64,000 bases of DNA, taken from contig CM034548.1 in assembly GCA_020055645.1 (NCBI GenBank), positions 40,726,296 to 40,790,295 on the forward strand, read 5' to 3'. Positions 37,383-52,300 of this stretch are shown in pieces. The notes under the pieces were generated by a model, which was given only the letters and a program-made list of their open reading frames with translations, was not told the origin of the DNA and did no database searches. The stretch is from Tomocerus qinae (lineage: Eukaryota > Arthropoda > Collembola > Entomobryomorpha > Tomoceridae). The position numbers were made by a program, and so were the translations under genes. How positions within the stretch are numbered: the stretch's first letter is position 1; every line of letters begins with the position of its first letter.

Positions 37383-40300
37383 CTGTAAATAGAAAAAAAT
37401 TGCACATAAGATATACGTTCAATTAAAAAACAATTAATCATTATTTCATAAAATGTAAATCTATTATGCCTAAGACCGTTATTGATGGGTGCCTAAGTAT
37501 AGCAGCATTAACTGAACCATAATAATGTTAAGATCCAATCTGTGTATCTATTGCTATTGTAGCTACCTATATACTATTAGTATCCAAGAGTTATTTATAG
37601 ATTTTGTGTACTAATATCTGTTTTTCAGTACATTAATTTGATTGTTGCATTGCTTAGGGACTATGATTGGTGTGAATTGAGATGGAAAGACTTGTTTATA
37701 GTTGTGAATAGTAGAGAGAAATGAGTGTGATAAAAAGAAACATCATCAGAAATGAGTCGACAAGTGACAAAAAGGTGGACAAGTGAATGAGTGAGCGGAG
37801 TTTCTCGGTATTTAATTCAATGGGGAAGTTCAGCATTCAATTTGTTGGGAGCAGTAGTACTTATTTAAATGAATACTAAACATAAGTAGAGGGCTGTATA
37901 AATTATAATAATGTAGGATGTAAAGTGCGAGTAGTGAGCAGGTAGACAAGGTAAAGACACGTGAGACGAAATAGACATTTCCGGAAAGGGAAAAGGGCAC
38001 AAAATGAATTTCACGCATGTACGCTCTTAACTACTCTTATAATATTTAGGCGTAAAGTAAAGGTAGGTAGTAGGTAGTAATAATATAATAGAAATGGCAT
38101 GTTTAGATAGCCTTGGTATTTATGTTCATATGAAGTGACTGCGATAGTTTCCCCCTTGCAACACATCACGTCTCACACACACTCACAACAGAATAATATG
38201 TTAAGCATGGGGACAAAGTAGGGCGGTCGAGGAAATTCTAGGTCGCTGGTTCTATAGTGTACTGTGCACTGAATTGTATTTATGGTCTGTCGCGATGATT
38301 AATGATGAAGTGCTTCAGTGTTTCTCTAACACTTGAACACTGTGTCTCACTTAAGGCTAAAGTGACTGCATGACTTTTTCGATTTAATTCTGTCCCCTCT
38401 CACATCCATATCAGGTAGATATCAATGCATTCCATGTCTCTATTCTTCTATTATTTATAGTAGTAAGTGTGCAGCTACCTAATCCTACGTTTTAGTTCAG
38501 ATTCATTTTTCCTGGCTGATACTCAACTCTGTACATATTCACATAGCATGTACATTCTTGAAGCTTGATAATGTTTGCCTCTCTAGCTACTCAAGTCTAG
38601 TGACTTAAGTAATATATTATGTAGTGGGCACATTACGTACTCGACTGTATAAATGGAGGAGAGTTTCTGTTTTTCACCCTAAGGCAGATGAGATAAAGGT
38701 CTTTTGCTTTGCAAAGGTTAAACAAAACTGCTTGCTATAGCAATACTATTAGACCACGCATTGCTCCTTTTTTATATTCGACGCAAGAAAATTCATATAT
38801 TTTCCAACGGTTTATATTGTAAACAAACACAAGTGAACTACTGCAATGCCCAAGGCCACAGAAAAAAGAAATTGTCTAAACAAGTCAAAGAAGTGGAGAA
38901 AGCAGCTGACAAGCTTCTTAAAGGACTTCTTCAGCTTTCTATGCAGGTCTGCCTTAGTCGCAACCACCCTTTGCAGTTCTCTACACATAACCTTAAGCCA
39001 AACACAAAATTCTCGTGCGCAATAAAATAGATGAGAAACTCCCTGTGTCTAGTATTAACAGAAATACAATCCTATGATGACGAAAATTAAGGTGCCTGAC
39101 TTTCCCTCCTTTCACAACGTCACACTTGCATTCCCAGCAAAGACTTCTTGGCATGCCAGTCTGAAATCAAACAATTTTTATGGTACCAGTGCTAACCTAG
39201 AGAAAGCACTTTCTTTCCCTTGATTTCACTTTCCCTCTGTGCATAATATCATTCACAACCTATAATATTATATTCCTTGCATACTATATCCTAAACCTAA
39301 TTTTCCACACAAAAATTGCTCCTAGGTAAATTTTCTACATTTATGCAACTATATCCTCTGAAAACAATTATTTATATAGTGTTGGTCATTCTTTTCCCTT
39401 ATAGAATAGAAGATGTAAAATAGTATACAACAGAGTATCGAGAGGTTGAAAATGACACTGAGCTGCCATTCTTAAAGAATTTAGCTAACTACACTCGCAT
39501 ATACTTATGTACTTTCTACTCAAGCACTAATCATATCTCCTACGTTTTACAATTGGGTGATATGAATAGATAAGTAAACTTATTCCTTATAAGATCTTTA
39601 CATTTTTGAGATGCAATTCTCCATAGTATATTCCGTATCTCATCTGTACTGATGTACCGAGTGTGATTACATAGTTCTATATAGGCTCTCGCCTCTGCTC
39701 CACTCTTTGGCATTGTAAAAACGTGAGAAAGGAAGAATTCTAAGGTGGCGTGAGTTGAAAAACAGATAGAAAGTCCCAAAGCGTCGTAAAGTGCTGAGCC
39801 GAGCTCATCATAAGGCTTGGAGAAGCAGTCAAGTCCCTGTGGTATCATTTGCCATCACCCCTTAGTTCCATCTTACACTTCTTTTCTTTATTTGAGACGT
39901 TTACGTTAGTCTTTTCCATCTCCTATATGGGACGACCATCCTATCTGTAGCGTACTTTGTGAAACACTTTCCCTATACAACCCTTGTCTTAGCCACTCAA
40001 TATATAGAAGCAAACTACATTCGTAGGATAAGGCGCTTTAGAAAAAATTGAGACTTGGATCGGATGCCAAATTTGCTCCAAATTCCCTCTTTACTATAAG
40101 TAAGCACAGATACCTTCGAAAAATACACAGATAGACATAGCGCTCATGCATTTCCTTCATTCGTCGTCGTACTTACTCTGCCCATACAAACACATTCATA
40201 TCTATCTACTTACTACGTGGGGCCGTGGGGCGTCTATACGCCCGAATAAGGTAGCTTCTTCTAAGACAAAGTATAAATATAAAGCCTTTTCTGAAGCAAT

Positions 40301-43300
40301 GGATAGAGTTCAGCAAACTACAACTTTCTTAGCCAATGTTCTTTGATTGAGGAGCATAGGTGAAATGGGCAGCTTACTTTAATGTCCCATTTCTAAAAGA
40401 CCAGCCCTTTTCTCCTTTGCTTTATCAAAAGAAGTCTGTAAGTCTAACCGACTAACTGTTCACATTACACCATCGCTTCAGTTTACCTTTCCTCCACTTG
40501 ACTCATTATTAAATCCTTCACAGAACTACTTACATACTACACCTCACCCCAACTACTCTGTATCTATAAGTACTTTATTTTACTTTAATTCCACTTTTTC
40601 ACATATCCTCTTCACATTCATTTCACACTGCTCTTCAATTTTATTTATATATAGGTTAATGCATAAGTTCAGTAAGTCAGTAGTCATTGCATCCTCTACT
40701 AGATATTATTATACAGAACTTTCTTATACTATTGAATTTCCCATCCTTTACATAAACACTAAAAGAATATGTGCAACCTAAATGAGATTAAATAAATTAA
40801 CTAGCAGGTACTTATAGGCCAGACATAATGATTTCCGTTCCCATTTATTTATCAGTCCACTGAAGGTAATGCAATGTTTGTAGTATAATAAGCTGATATT
40901 AATGAGTATTTAAATTTATTTGGGATATTTTAAATATTAAAATTTAAATGAGGACAAAATAAAAAAAGTCGGTAGGATTGTCGAGTCTTGTTTGTAGTAA
41001 ATGCGGTCTCTTTGGTGAAATTGATATAAGAATTGAGTGTTCAGGTCGAAGAAATGCAATTCTTAGGAAGTAAAATAGATCAGGAAAAGAGGAAAGAATG
41101 GGACAACTATAAAACTAGGAAATTGTAGTATGGCACTAAGCGAAAGATAAAAGCGGTTTCGTGTTTCCATCGAAGTCCATCTCCAACCTGCGGCTGCTGA
41201 TGTATGAACCAGGATCATAAGCGTTTCTTTCTTTAGAGTAACAACCTAATGTATTAGGAAAATGTCACTGGCTTGGTACATTTCGAAATGTATCTCGGTA
41301 TAAAATATAGGCATTTCCGGAAGAATTCGAGCCATTGACAAGACTTGTGTTTGTGCAGTTGGGCTGTCCTCCGTGGATGTGCTGTGCAATTGCACCTACA
41401 ACAGTGTAATTCCCCTATCCGGTGGATGTAAAATAACACGAAAGACATTACTCTATATAGAAGATAGTGTTGCTCAAGAAATATAGATCAGACGACACTT
41501 CAGTGACTAACTTAAGACAAATGCTATGGGATCGTATCTTCTAGCGATCCGATTTGACTTAGGCTAACACATCTGAAAGGTAAGTATCGGAGCAGAGAGT
41601 GCAATATCAGAGAAGTAGCATATCTTAGCATATTTGCTATATAGCATGTATACTTAACATTCTCGGTTACACATTGAGGAGGATCTACAAATGAGAGGAG
41701 TCTGTGAGGCCACTACACATTCCGATTTGAACGGATCAGCATCTTTGAAAGCACTCTGGCCGATCTCGCAGATTACTTACAAGGAGAATTCGGAAATCCC
41801 CATGCTGATGCATTCTTGCTTGCTATTCGAAGAATCTACTCAATCCAGAATCTTCTGTTCCCTTGTCTAGTTGACTTTCCGCTACCTTCCCTTCTTCATC
41901 ATCGTCACCACACCAAAGCTCAGTTTTAGTTAGCTGACATAACAAACCTGATACTGATTTCCACTCACTGCTCTCTTACTCCAGACTTAGCAATTCCACT
42001 CTTCATCTCCCTACATTCACAAAAAGTATAAGACTATAGACTTCCTATCATAGCCAACTCTGTCTCTCAACACTCAGAGAACGTCAACAAATGACGTTTG
42101 CATTTTTACCTCTTCCCCCTTAAAAATTTAACAATTTCTGTAGCATTTAAAAAATTCTGTGTAAAGGAGGTATTGGATTAGGGCCTTTTTCGAGTGAGGA
42201 TGCATAATTTGTATGTGGCCCCTCATTTCTCTCTTTCTGGCTTCCTCGAATGTCGTCTAACTATTTGTCGAATACAATATCAGCATTTCTATCTGGCAGA
42301 CTCTTAAATCACAGCGGCAGACTTATCTTAAGCATAATGCGTCCACATCCATCTTTCTCGCTAACACCACCGGATAAGGATACGGCTTAATGTATTCCAG
42401 AGCTGACATGACACCATGCTACGTACCATTGACTACTTCCAACATTTTTCTAAGCCTGATTTGAATAGATTATCGCAGCGTGTCCTGTCATGCTATCTAC
42501 TTAATCCGCATTCAGTGGATGTGGCATCGTTCGTCAATCTTTCGACTTGTTTGACCATCAGAAAGTCACATCAAACTTGTCATCTCGTCCTCAATCCATA
42601 TTTTGTCTCTTGTTTATAGTTTAACCAATACATTTTTATTCCTTTCATCTCTGCATCCTCTGGAATTTGTATTCAAAGATGCGTTCCACTCCCAATGCCA
42701 AACTTAACCATTGGTGACCTAATTTTTACTATTTTGCACACGTCCTTCTAACATATGTACAATTTCTATTAAGTTCTTAATCACTGTCGTTATTCTATTT
42801 ACTACGAACAGAACTTTTCCCTGAAGTCCCGTAGGATTTCTTTTGCAATGTAGTCCTTTGACTCTAGAGCGCTGAAAAAGATATGTAAAAATCATACATT
42901 TTTAATTGGAGCATGAAAGGAAATGCTGTATATATGCACCAGCATTAAAAGTGCAAACTTTCCCAAGTTCACTGCGAATGAATGAGTAGCATTGAAAGAT
43001 TTGTAAATTAATTCATGAATTCATGGTGGAAAACTTATTTAATGGAAGGGAAAGGAAAAAGAACAAATGTTTGAGGGAGAGAAAGGGGAGATTGGAATCC
43101 GCTTTCTTGTGCAACTAGAAATTCAATGCGTCGTTGACATTAGTAACTGTTTTTGTAACAACGTCCTTAAATGGGATATAGAAAGCAGCAGGACGGCGAT
43201 GTGTGTACAAATATTTCCAATGGACAAGACAGCTCGCTATTGAGTTTTAGAAAATGAGATTTGACTTTTCGTGGGAAGGAGGACAGGGGAGAATATCAGA

Positions 43301-46300
43301 TTTCCTATTTCCTAGTTGTTTGGACATTTGTATTCCTATTCGAGCACAATTCGCTCATGAGAAAACGGATATACCGACAAGGAAAATTACAGGCAGAGAA
43401 GTTATATTATTATTTTTATGCTTAAAGTCCTTCTAGCCAGTCCGTATAGCTGAAGACTGTAAGCTGGGCGCAGGTAGCTAAGAACATACCAAGTGAATGT
43501 CTTGCTTCAGTCCGCCGTATTAAATATCTGCTGCACAGTGCAGACTTTGTGAGATATCTCTAGACTTTTCAACTATCTTTGTGAATTGGATTTTTCAACT
43601 CCCAACTGTTTACTTATACATTACGTTGTAACTCAACTTTCTTCGGTAGCCCAGCCAAGGCAAATCATAACCCTAAAAATTTTGTTTGAGGCTGCAACTA
43701 TTATTTGGTCAAACGAATCTCTATCAGTTATATTGCTATGTAAGTCTTCACATATGTAGCTATCTGTAAACACCGCTTTTACAAGCACTCTACATTTATG
43801 AACGTATAATATAAATTTACACTTTTCTGTAAACTTATGAATATATTATAACACAAAGTATACATGCAAAAAAAATATTGGCTACTAGTTATAACCAGAT
43901 GATGCTCTATTTATAAATTCTACTCTGATTGTCTTTTACGTAAAATGTTGTCTATTGTCTGTATTTATTACTTGTTCCATATTGAGTGGCTTTGTATTAA
44001 ATATGTATTAATACTATGATATTCAGGTTACGAATAATAACCGAATGGTTTAGCATATTTACTGTTCATTAAATATTTACTATTATTTCTGCATAACAAC
44101 ACGATGGTGTTACCGTGCTCCACAGAAATCACAACATTTGAAAATTCGGTTTATAAAAATTGTTCACAAACAATACTTAAATTCAAAAGAATAATAAAAT
44201 GTTATAATTCTTTGATTTTTTATTGAATATCCAATTGTTACTGAAAATTAAATGATTGGATAACGTTTTGCCCAGTCACTAGTGTATACGCAATTGCGTG
44301 AGATTGTTTTAAAAATTGCACAAACCAATTATTGTACATGGATATAAGTTTGAGTTGGCATAAACAACGTGTAGGTGGGGACAGCTATTGTGGTCCCAGT
44401 TTTAGCAGAAATAACTTTGGTTGTCTTGATAAGTAAAAATAGCGAAAACTATAAGTATGGAAAAGCAATGAAACTTAATTCATTGTGTAAAAGTTGGAAA
44501 GGCTGAAGGAGAAGACGGTATAAAAAGGGGGAGCCAGTATGCTTAGGTGGTTGCAAGTTGAAGAAAGCCGAGCTGAGTGAAGCAAAGAGTGTACGTGTAG
44601 GCTTTGGGTCACTGAGCAAACTTTACAAACTTGTCTCTACGGCTTACGGTAAAATAGAATAGTGGAAAAGTGTGTGCTGACTACCCACCACTTTCACATC
44701 TCAAGACAAGCAAACAAAAACTGTATATGCAATTCTTTCGTCCTCAGATTCTCTTTGTTATATCTGTAGTACAAGTACATTATGCATTTCTCTATACTAA
44801 AAATAAGTAAAAGTCGGACAAAAACGGCAATTCTTTCTCTCGATCTTCAAAAGATTCGATTCCAATGACCAAAAGAAACTGTACATACACTACCCGCTAT
44901 GATGCACCGTTACCCAATGGAATGCCAGTCTATTGTCAAATTTGAAATTTTTATCAGTACATCTGCTGAACGCCCTAGGGTTTTTAATTTAAAGAATTGT
45001 TACAAGTATGCGGATAATGAGTAACATGGTTTTAATTCAAATATGTACATAAAACACTGTCGCTACCTGAGTGGTCATTTTATTTGAGAGAATACGGCAA
45101 AAGTGTGCTTTAACTTGAGTAGATTTGCCAATATTATTATGGTAACCTACATTATTACACATACATTTTAAATTAGAGGTAGATTATGTTTCCCAAAGAA
45201 AGTATAGTCTCGTGTGAAGGATAGTATTCTATAGTGTATGTATTTGGTCTGACAAAGCGGAGTAGTATATAGCGGAATAAGTGCAAGGTCCTTAGAAATT
45301 CATAAGTACATAGTGAAAGTCGGAGGAGCGAGTTGCGGAACTGCTGGCGAAATCATATTTTGAAAGGAGCAGCCAACTAGAGATACTTATAGAAGTATAA
45401 CAATGAATTCTCTATTTGAAATCTCGCTGTTCTTAAGCACTTGCCATCTAAAATTTTTATGGGCGTATTTCAAGTTTTTTCGTGGTAAAACATACGCATT
45501 CTTTTTCTTATTCGTTTTCATTGCTCTGAAATTTTAATAGATGGTATCTTGACTGTTGGACATTTCCCTTCCGTACCATTGGGTTTTATCCTAAAGTGGA
45601 TGTCCTACTACTAGTCATAGGCCGATGTTAAAGTTGAGTCGACTGACAAGATGTGCCCAGATACTTACTACATTACAACAGATAGTATCTAGAGGCAGTA
45701 AACCTTATGTAAGTAGTTCTCATCTCCTTGTCTACCTACAGTGTGCCTTTGTTTGGCGGCATTGTATTCAATGGCTTGATTGTCGTTTTCCTTACTTGAG
45801 TTCAGTCGACTCCTCTTGCCGCCCTCCCTTCTTCCTCAAACTTAAAATGCAACTTTCTTTGTAAGAGAGAAATATATATATTGTGAGTGGTTCGGCCTCC
45901 ACTGTCTCATTCTGATCCAAAGAGCGAGCCAGGCTTAATCATGGCATAGGAAGCGATGCCTTGCAATCTAATAATGCAAAGTCTCCAGCAAGGAAAGTGA
46001 AAATAGGAAATGAAAGTCTCCAGTCTCTGTCTCCGTCCTCGACTTTTGCATTGCAATGCAACGGAACTGTTCAGCAGATACTTAAACCAAACTAAAAGGA
46101 AATCAGGAGGATAGATAGATAGATAGAGAACTAGCTAACTGTAAATAGTAATACCTTCCATGTCTACTCTATGTACATACAAGTTATATAGATATAGAAA
46201 AGTCTTCCCTGTATCTGTACATATCGTATTTTTGACTGTTTAGTTTGGTTTGGCCAAAAAAGAAGGGAAGAGGAGTCAAAGGAATCCAAAGTGAGCTGAA

Positions 46301-46524
46301 CCACTGCCATTTATCATTCTGATCACAGAGAGTCAAAGCTTCTTCCTCTTTTCGCCTACGAATCGTATGCTATGAACAATCCTCGTGTCTTTCTTCACTC
46401 CGTTTGAGTTGACTTGTCTTTCCTCCGTGCATTACACATTGCATTGAATTACTACAGTTTCCCGACTCTCTCCTATAGAACAAATAATATCACCAAAGTG
46501 CTAACACGGCTCTCCTCTCCCTAG
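37383..46524. other. Presumed 5' intron of the receptor gene (left part)
   Basis: About 9 kb upstream of the first recognised exon, AT-rich and without a convincing gene. Minus-strand frames at 39540-39848 (102 codons) and 41254-41448 have no GFRa cysteine pattern and no clear signal peptide. A gata run lies at 46110-46127. Confidence 0.6.
46110..46127. repeat. GATA tetranucleotide run
   Basis: About four copies of gata in a row. Confidence 0.9.
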
Positions 46525-49290
46525 TGACCACAATCTCCGAGATCCATTAGCCCATGTTGCCTCTCCTTACTTTCTCCTGTGCTGACACAATCCATGTTCG
46601 ACTTGAGACTACGGCAGCACAAACCCAACACACACAACAGGACAGTACAATAAGAAACGAGACCAGATCTCGGGTGACTATCACAAACAAAAAGAAGATG
46701 TACGAAGGACGCCGTTATGCAAGGGAGGCATCTTACACCAGACGTGAACGGGACAAGGACGAACGAGTCTCGTAAGTCTTCCTTCCCTCGTCGCCCCATC
46801 CATCCCACAAAACAAACCTATTGACCCCTTTCAACCATTTCCACCAACTTCCCTAACTGCACCTTTCTTTCTCTCCTCCTCTATTCTACTCTACTACACT
46901 TTGATCTTTACACTCTCATCAAAAATACATTCCACACTACTACCTTACTATTTACATTTATTCCCCCTACATCAACTGTTTTAATTCACCTTTTATTAAT
47001 TTTTCTAGTTTATTATTATATTTACTCATACCATCCACTCAATAAATATTTTAAAATTAGTAATTAAATTAATTAAAAGACAATATTAATATTAGAAAAT
47101 CAAAGAAAGCTATAAATAAATGCCGCAATGTGAAAATGGAGGAAATAAATTTCTCGAGGAGAATGGAGATGAGTGGCAGTGTCTAAGTAGAGTAATAAAT
47201 ACTACGAGTACGTCCTCGTCTTTTACTAGCTACTCACAATGATAGTAATAATAATAATAAGCAGGATATTCATTGTTTTCTCTTTCTTTGTTGCATGTTC
47301 AATGTCATTTTCCATTCTTTTCGAAGCCCGTGAAGTAATTATGGCTTGTCACAATGTCCAGAGTCTTGGTGACACTTTCATGTCCCGTTCTTTTATCCAT
47401 TTTCACTCATTCATTTCTGTCGGCATGCAATACTTTAGTAGAATGTTCCTTCCTACCTAGCTACGGACACAATAGAAAAACACGAACGAGTTTTACATGA
47501 AGGGACGTTCATTCATAAACGTGTATGATGCATAGTGTGTACTTATTTACTTACACTCCGTTGCAAGTGTATCACTCAAATAACCATTAGCCGTAAATAA
47601 ATCCCCATCTCAAATTACAATGTATTTATGTATGCATTCAGATCCATCTGGAGAGAGAGAAAGAGGGGGAAGGGAGAGAATGAGAGCAATTTGTAACTTT
47701 CAATAGTTGCAATAATAACGGAGTTATTGTTCGACCCAACTTTTGTCTGTCAGTTTTGCTAATAGAAAGTAATAACGTTAAGAAGACCACCTTCCTCCTA
47801 ATTATGTGCCGTCACATCTCATTTATGTTTGTGTTACCCAACACTGTGTAAATACATATACATTACGTGGATTTGACTCCTAGTAATGCATCATACATCA
47901 AAGGGAATTCAGTTGTGTACCTTTGGCAGGTGCTCTTGTGTACTTTTATTATTAGCAACTATATTATTTGATCAAACCACCGTGAAACCTCACAAGACAT
48001 TTTCAATCTCGATCATCTCTATGTATACATAAAAGTAATTACTATATCCACATTACAAAACAACAGATTGTCACTGACGTTTTTTGATGTTTTGCAATTA
48101 GTATGTATATATTATACATGACATTCAATTAATGGGATTAAGTATGTATTTGTCTCGATAAATAGGTTATTTAAAAATATATCATAGGAGGGTTGTATAT
48201 AGGTCAGGGGTTATGTCGTTATGGGAGAAATAAAGTCGTTGGCGGTGGTAGGAGAAGCACATTATTATATAGAGTTAGTAGTTGGGTTGGCAAAGAAGGC
48301 TATTTACTTTGGAAGACATGGTGAAACAATAAGTCGCTTGTGGTTTGGTTTAGTGTGCCGGCTCGAGAGTGAATTCGCTTGACTTGTCTAATATCGGGTG
48401 GTGGTTGTGAGTGTAGATAGTAGTAGGCGGCTAACTGTGTGGGATGAAAGCAGGAGAGAGAAATGTTCTTACAAAGAGGAAGATAAAAGTCTCTCCTTTC
48501 ACCAAACAATTTCTAAAGGACTCATTTTCCTCGAAGACGCCAAATAAAGTGACGGGGATGCGATGTGAGATTCCGTCGAGTAAATGAACAAATGAACTCC
48601 AACCCGATTGAGAGAGTTGGACCAAGCAAGTCTTCGGTTAGAGTTCATGGGATGAGAAGACGAGCTTTTGAAACGGAATTCTTAGGCCAAGTTTGGCATT
48701 TATTTGTCTACGATTCCAGTGTGCCATTTCTCGGCAATTTATTTATATGGAAGCAACATAGGCATTAGCTATGTATTTACATTGTTTGTACCCTCATAAC
48801 ACTTTAGTTCACACAAACAGAGTTACCATTTCAATGTACAGTCATTCTGTGTAGTACAATAGTAGTCATTCCATTTATGGTGTGAATGGAACAGGAATTG
48901 AGTCGGGACCAAACGAAATGAAACCATATCATGGAGTAATACACTACGACTCCCTCCGCCTCTACTTATTATTGTAACTACTAACCTACCTAACACGTTA
49001 CGTTTCTCCACATACATGTAAGCAGAAAATAGCTAGCAACACTCACTATACTTTTAAGTATACTAATAGGTATAGTAATATACATATATGCACTATGGTT
49101 CTACATCAAATCCAGTTCAACTTCCGATATGAAACCAGGTAGTGTTTTAGGTAGGCATTTGCATTGCATTCTAGTGCTCTAATGGTAAGTACCCACTTAC
49201 AGAGTACAACACAAAAGAAACGCAATGCAATGAAGAGGGAAATGAAACATGCATATTGAAATTGAAACTATTATTGCTATTGCCACTGCT

Positions 49291-49312
49291 ACTATTATTA
49301 TTATTGTTATTA
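49291..49312. repeat. ATT-type microsatellite
   Basis: A run of attattattatt followed by gttattat. Confidence 0.85.
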
Positions 49313-52300
49313 TGCCTACCTAAGTAGTCATTCCTCTACTATTACTCGCTCCTTCGTCTGCCAACTCTACCTACACACCAGTAGACTGACATATATTACG
49401 TACACTATGCATACATCTCAGTTGACTCAACTCAAGAGAACCACAAACAAGGTTAATGGATACATGCACACAAATATACTACAAAAGCTAAGGAAATTCT
49501 GACATTGTGAATAGTTCCTTTGCCTCCCACATTCTACGCAATGCGGTTATGGCCATAATATTGTCCTATTTTGTTTTATACTCTTATGTTTTCTGTCACG
49601 CCGAGAAATGGCCAAAATATAAATGTTTTCGTCCGACCCACCGTCATGTAGTACTAGTCCCTTCTATAGCAACTTTTCTTGGAATGTCTGAGATGGAGAA
49701 AGCTATCTATAGCTGAGTACAACTGTACACATAAATAAATTGTCACTATTGTGAGTCCATTTATTTTTATTCATCGTCACAGCGACAGAGTAGAAGATGC
49801 AAAGAGCAATTCATAAGAAATATTGACTTTGTAATGTTTATACGTATACATTACATTACACTGACCTACTGATAGATGGGCGAACCATAAAACTAGACGA
49901 TTTAAACCCAGCCAGGATTCAATAGAGTCGGCCAGCCGAGTAATCATGTGAAGATAAAATGTAGACATGAAACTGCTAGAGGCTACATAGCTACATTACC
50001 TTAATGCACTTCAACGCTGCTCCCCGCCAACATAATATTATACTACTAGTAGTATATAGCAAATTCCCATTTTTGTGTTTCCACATCCAGTAAATGCAAC
50101 TAATAATCTGATATAGAAAGACTGTCTTTTGCATTCCGATGCACACATTCCTAGCTAGGGATTGTGTTAGTGGAAATAATATGCGATCATGTGTTGCTAA
50201 ATTCTCCTACATCTTACGTACATACATAATAGATACATAGTCGGAGACTATTTAGTATTAGGAAGCAACAGTCGGCCAATTATGTGCAAACGCAATACAA
50301 CAATACAATGCAATAGAAATACAACATAACACAATGGACTGGAGCTGCAGAATGGAGTCAGTGAGTTAGTCCCCCTTTCCCTCAATACAAAGAACTACAC
50401 AGAAGCCGAATCGCTGGATTACTTACACACGAATTATTTTGTATAGGAAGCCAGAGAAGTGCAATACTCAGCTCAGATCCATTCAATACAAAATCTAATA
50501 GGATCTAAGTTTTTATGTTGCTCTATAAAATGATCCCGAAGTTGGGGACTCTATCATTCCAATGAAACTAAATACACCTATTTAACGCCAAATCGCAACT
50601 AAGTATCTTTTATCCTCAATTTCCGCAGGTGTCACTCCACACTATTTGTAGCATTTAGCATAATAGCCCTACTTACACAATTATAATATGCCTATACTGT
50701 TATAGAGATAAGTCTACAATTTTGTAGTACTTGCCTTGCCTTGTTGTACATTATACATTATAGAGATTGGTTGAAGATACCACAACTATATAGTAGTATA
50801 AGTTACATAAGACTGTTTGGATATATTTCTGAGTTCATGAACTCCAAAATTCAATTTTAAATAGGACAACGGCATGAGTGTGTACACGGTTATATGAGAA
50901 TGTGTGTAAAGGGCAGTGAAAAATGCTTCAGTGGATGGCAACCTTTTCAATTATGCAAAAATGATGACAGAGTGCTCTTTCTTTGCTTCTCGAGACACAG
51001 TTTTCTCTTCCTTCCCTCGCAAAGAACCCATTTCAGGTTTGCACAAACTCTACCATAAACATTTTCCAAACTGAACTACTTTCTTCTTATATACTGTTCA
51101 AGCACACTTCGTGAAAATTGTATGCACACGCATATCCATGTACTCAATTTACATCCTACTATTACATCTAAATGATATATGAAGGAAAATGGCAAGAAGT
51201 GTGTAACTAGTCCGCCAAATAGGGAGATCGTATTACAATTCCACAATTTGAGCAAAATTTACATTTTGCACGTCTGACAATATTCACGATATTATATTTT
51301 CCAATATCATCAGTTTAGGTACATTTATTTCCCTATGTTAGTGCATTAAAGGTACATGATGGCATTAGCTTTAGTAGGACTACTGTTGAAATTACAGTGA
51401 CAATTAAAAATTATAAGAAATATTATTATGGAAGTAGAACATGACATTATTAACCACTCATCAATCCTCTTAATTCTCGAATATGATCAAACTATCTTAA
51501 GTGTCATACTGTGGATGATGTACAAAAGCGTTGACGCGTAATTAAAACAGGATCACTTTGTTAATCCTGGAAATTGACAGTTTTGACTGGCCTTACCACA
51601 TTTGGTTAAACCTTTTGAAGGTGGTTGGGGAATAGGTAATACAGGGTATTGACCTAGCAAAGAGGCTGAATTATGCACCTATACGTGCCTTTATATAGAC
51701 AAAAAATGCGTATTATTGACGTCTGTAGCTACATGTTAGAATAGAGAATAACTTTTTGGGGATCGAAAAGATTGACTGTGAGGGAACCGTGATGAGCTGT
51801 AACATTAGAGATGAAATTTTTCCCTTGAGAGAGGATTTGAGATGACATAATCCATCATTGGAGCTAGATGCTTTCGACTGTGGAGTTAAACTGAACATCC
51901 CCATAGGCTACTCTCTTCCTAGCCACGGCCAATGCTCCGTTTAAACTTGCAAGGGGAAATAAATATCCATCTTGTTCATGTTGTTACATTACAAGCTATA
52001 AGAATGTTTGTCTATAGAGCTTTGGTGTAGATTATTATTATGTATAGTAGAAAGCAACTCGGGAACTAAAGCTTAGCGGAGAAAGCAAAAGGGACAAATG
52101 TCTTCATTCCGCCACACAGCAGAAATTAGATTACTAAAGTTACTTTAGACCTGACTTTCAATGTCCTTTCGCCCTCTTTCAACTATCTCAACATCGCATA
52201 AAAAATTAATGCCTCATTATAATGACATAGTTTTACAGAGTTCAAATTACTCCTATCACGTTGCCTTGTTAATTAACCCAAACTTTGATGGCATTTTCCT

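Noticed and set aside
39540-39848. Minus-strand 102-codon frame as a possible upstream receptor exon
   Set aside because: No signal peptide and no GFRa cysteine pattern; no suitable phase-1 donor was evident.
50045-50068. Perfect 18-base palindrome tatactactagtagtata
   Set aside because: Made of the tac/gta words common across the window, so probably chance.
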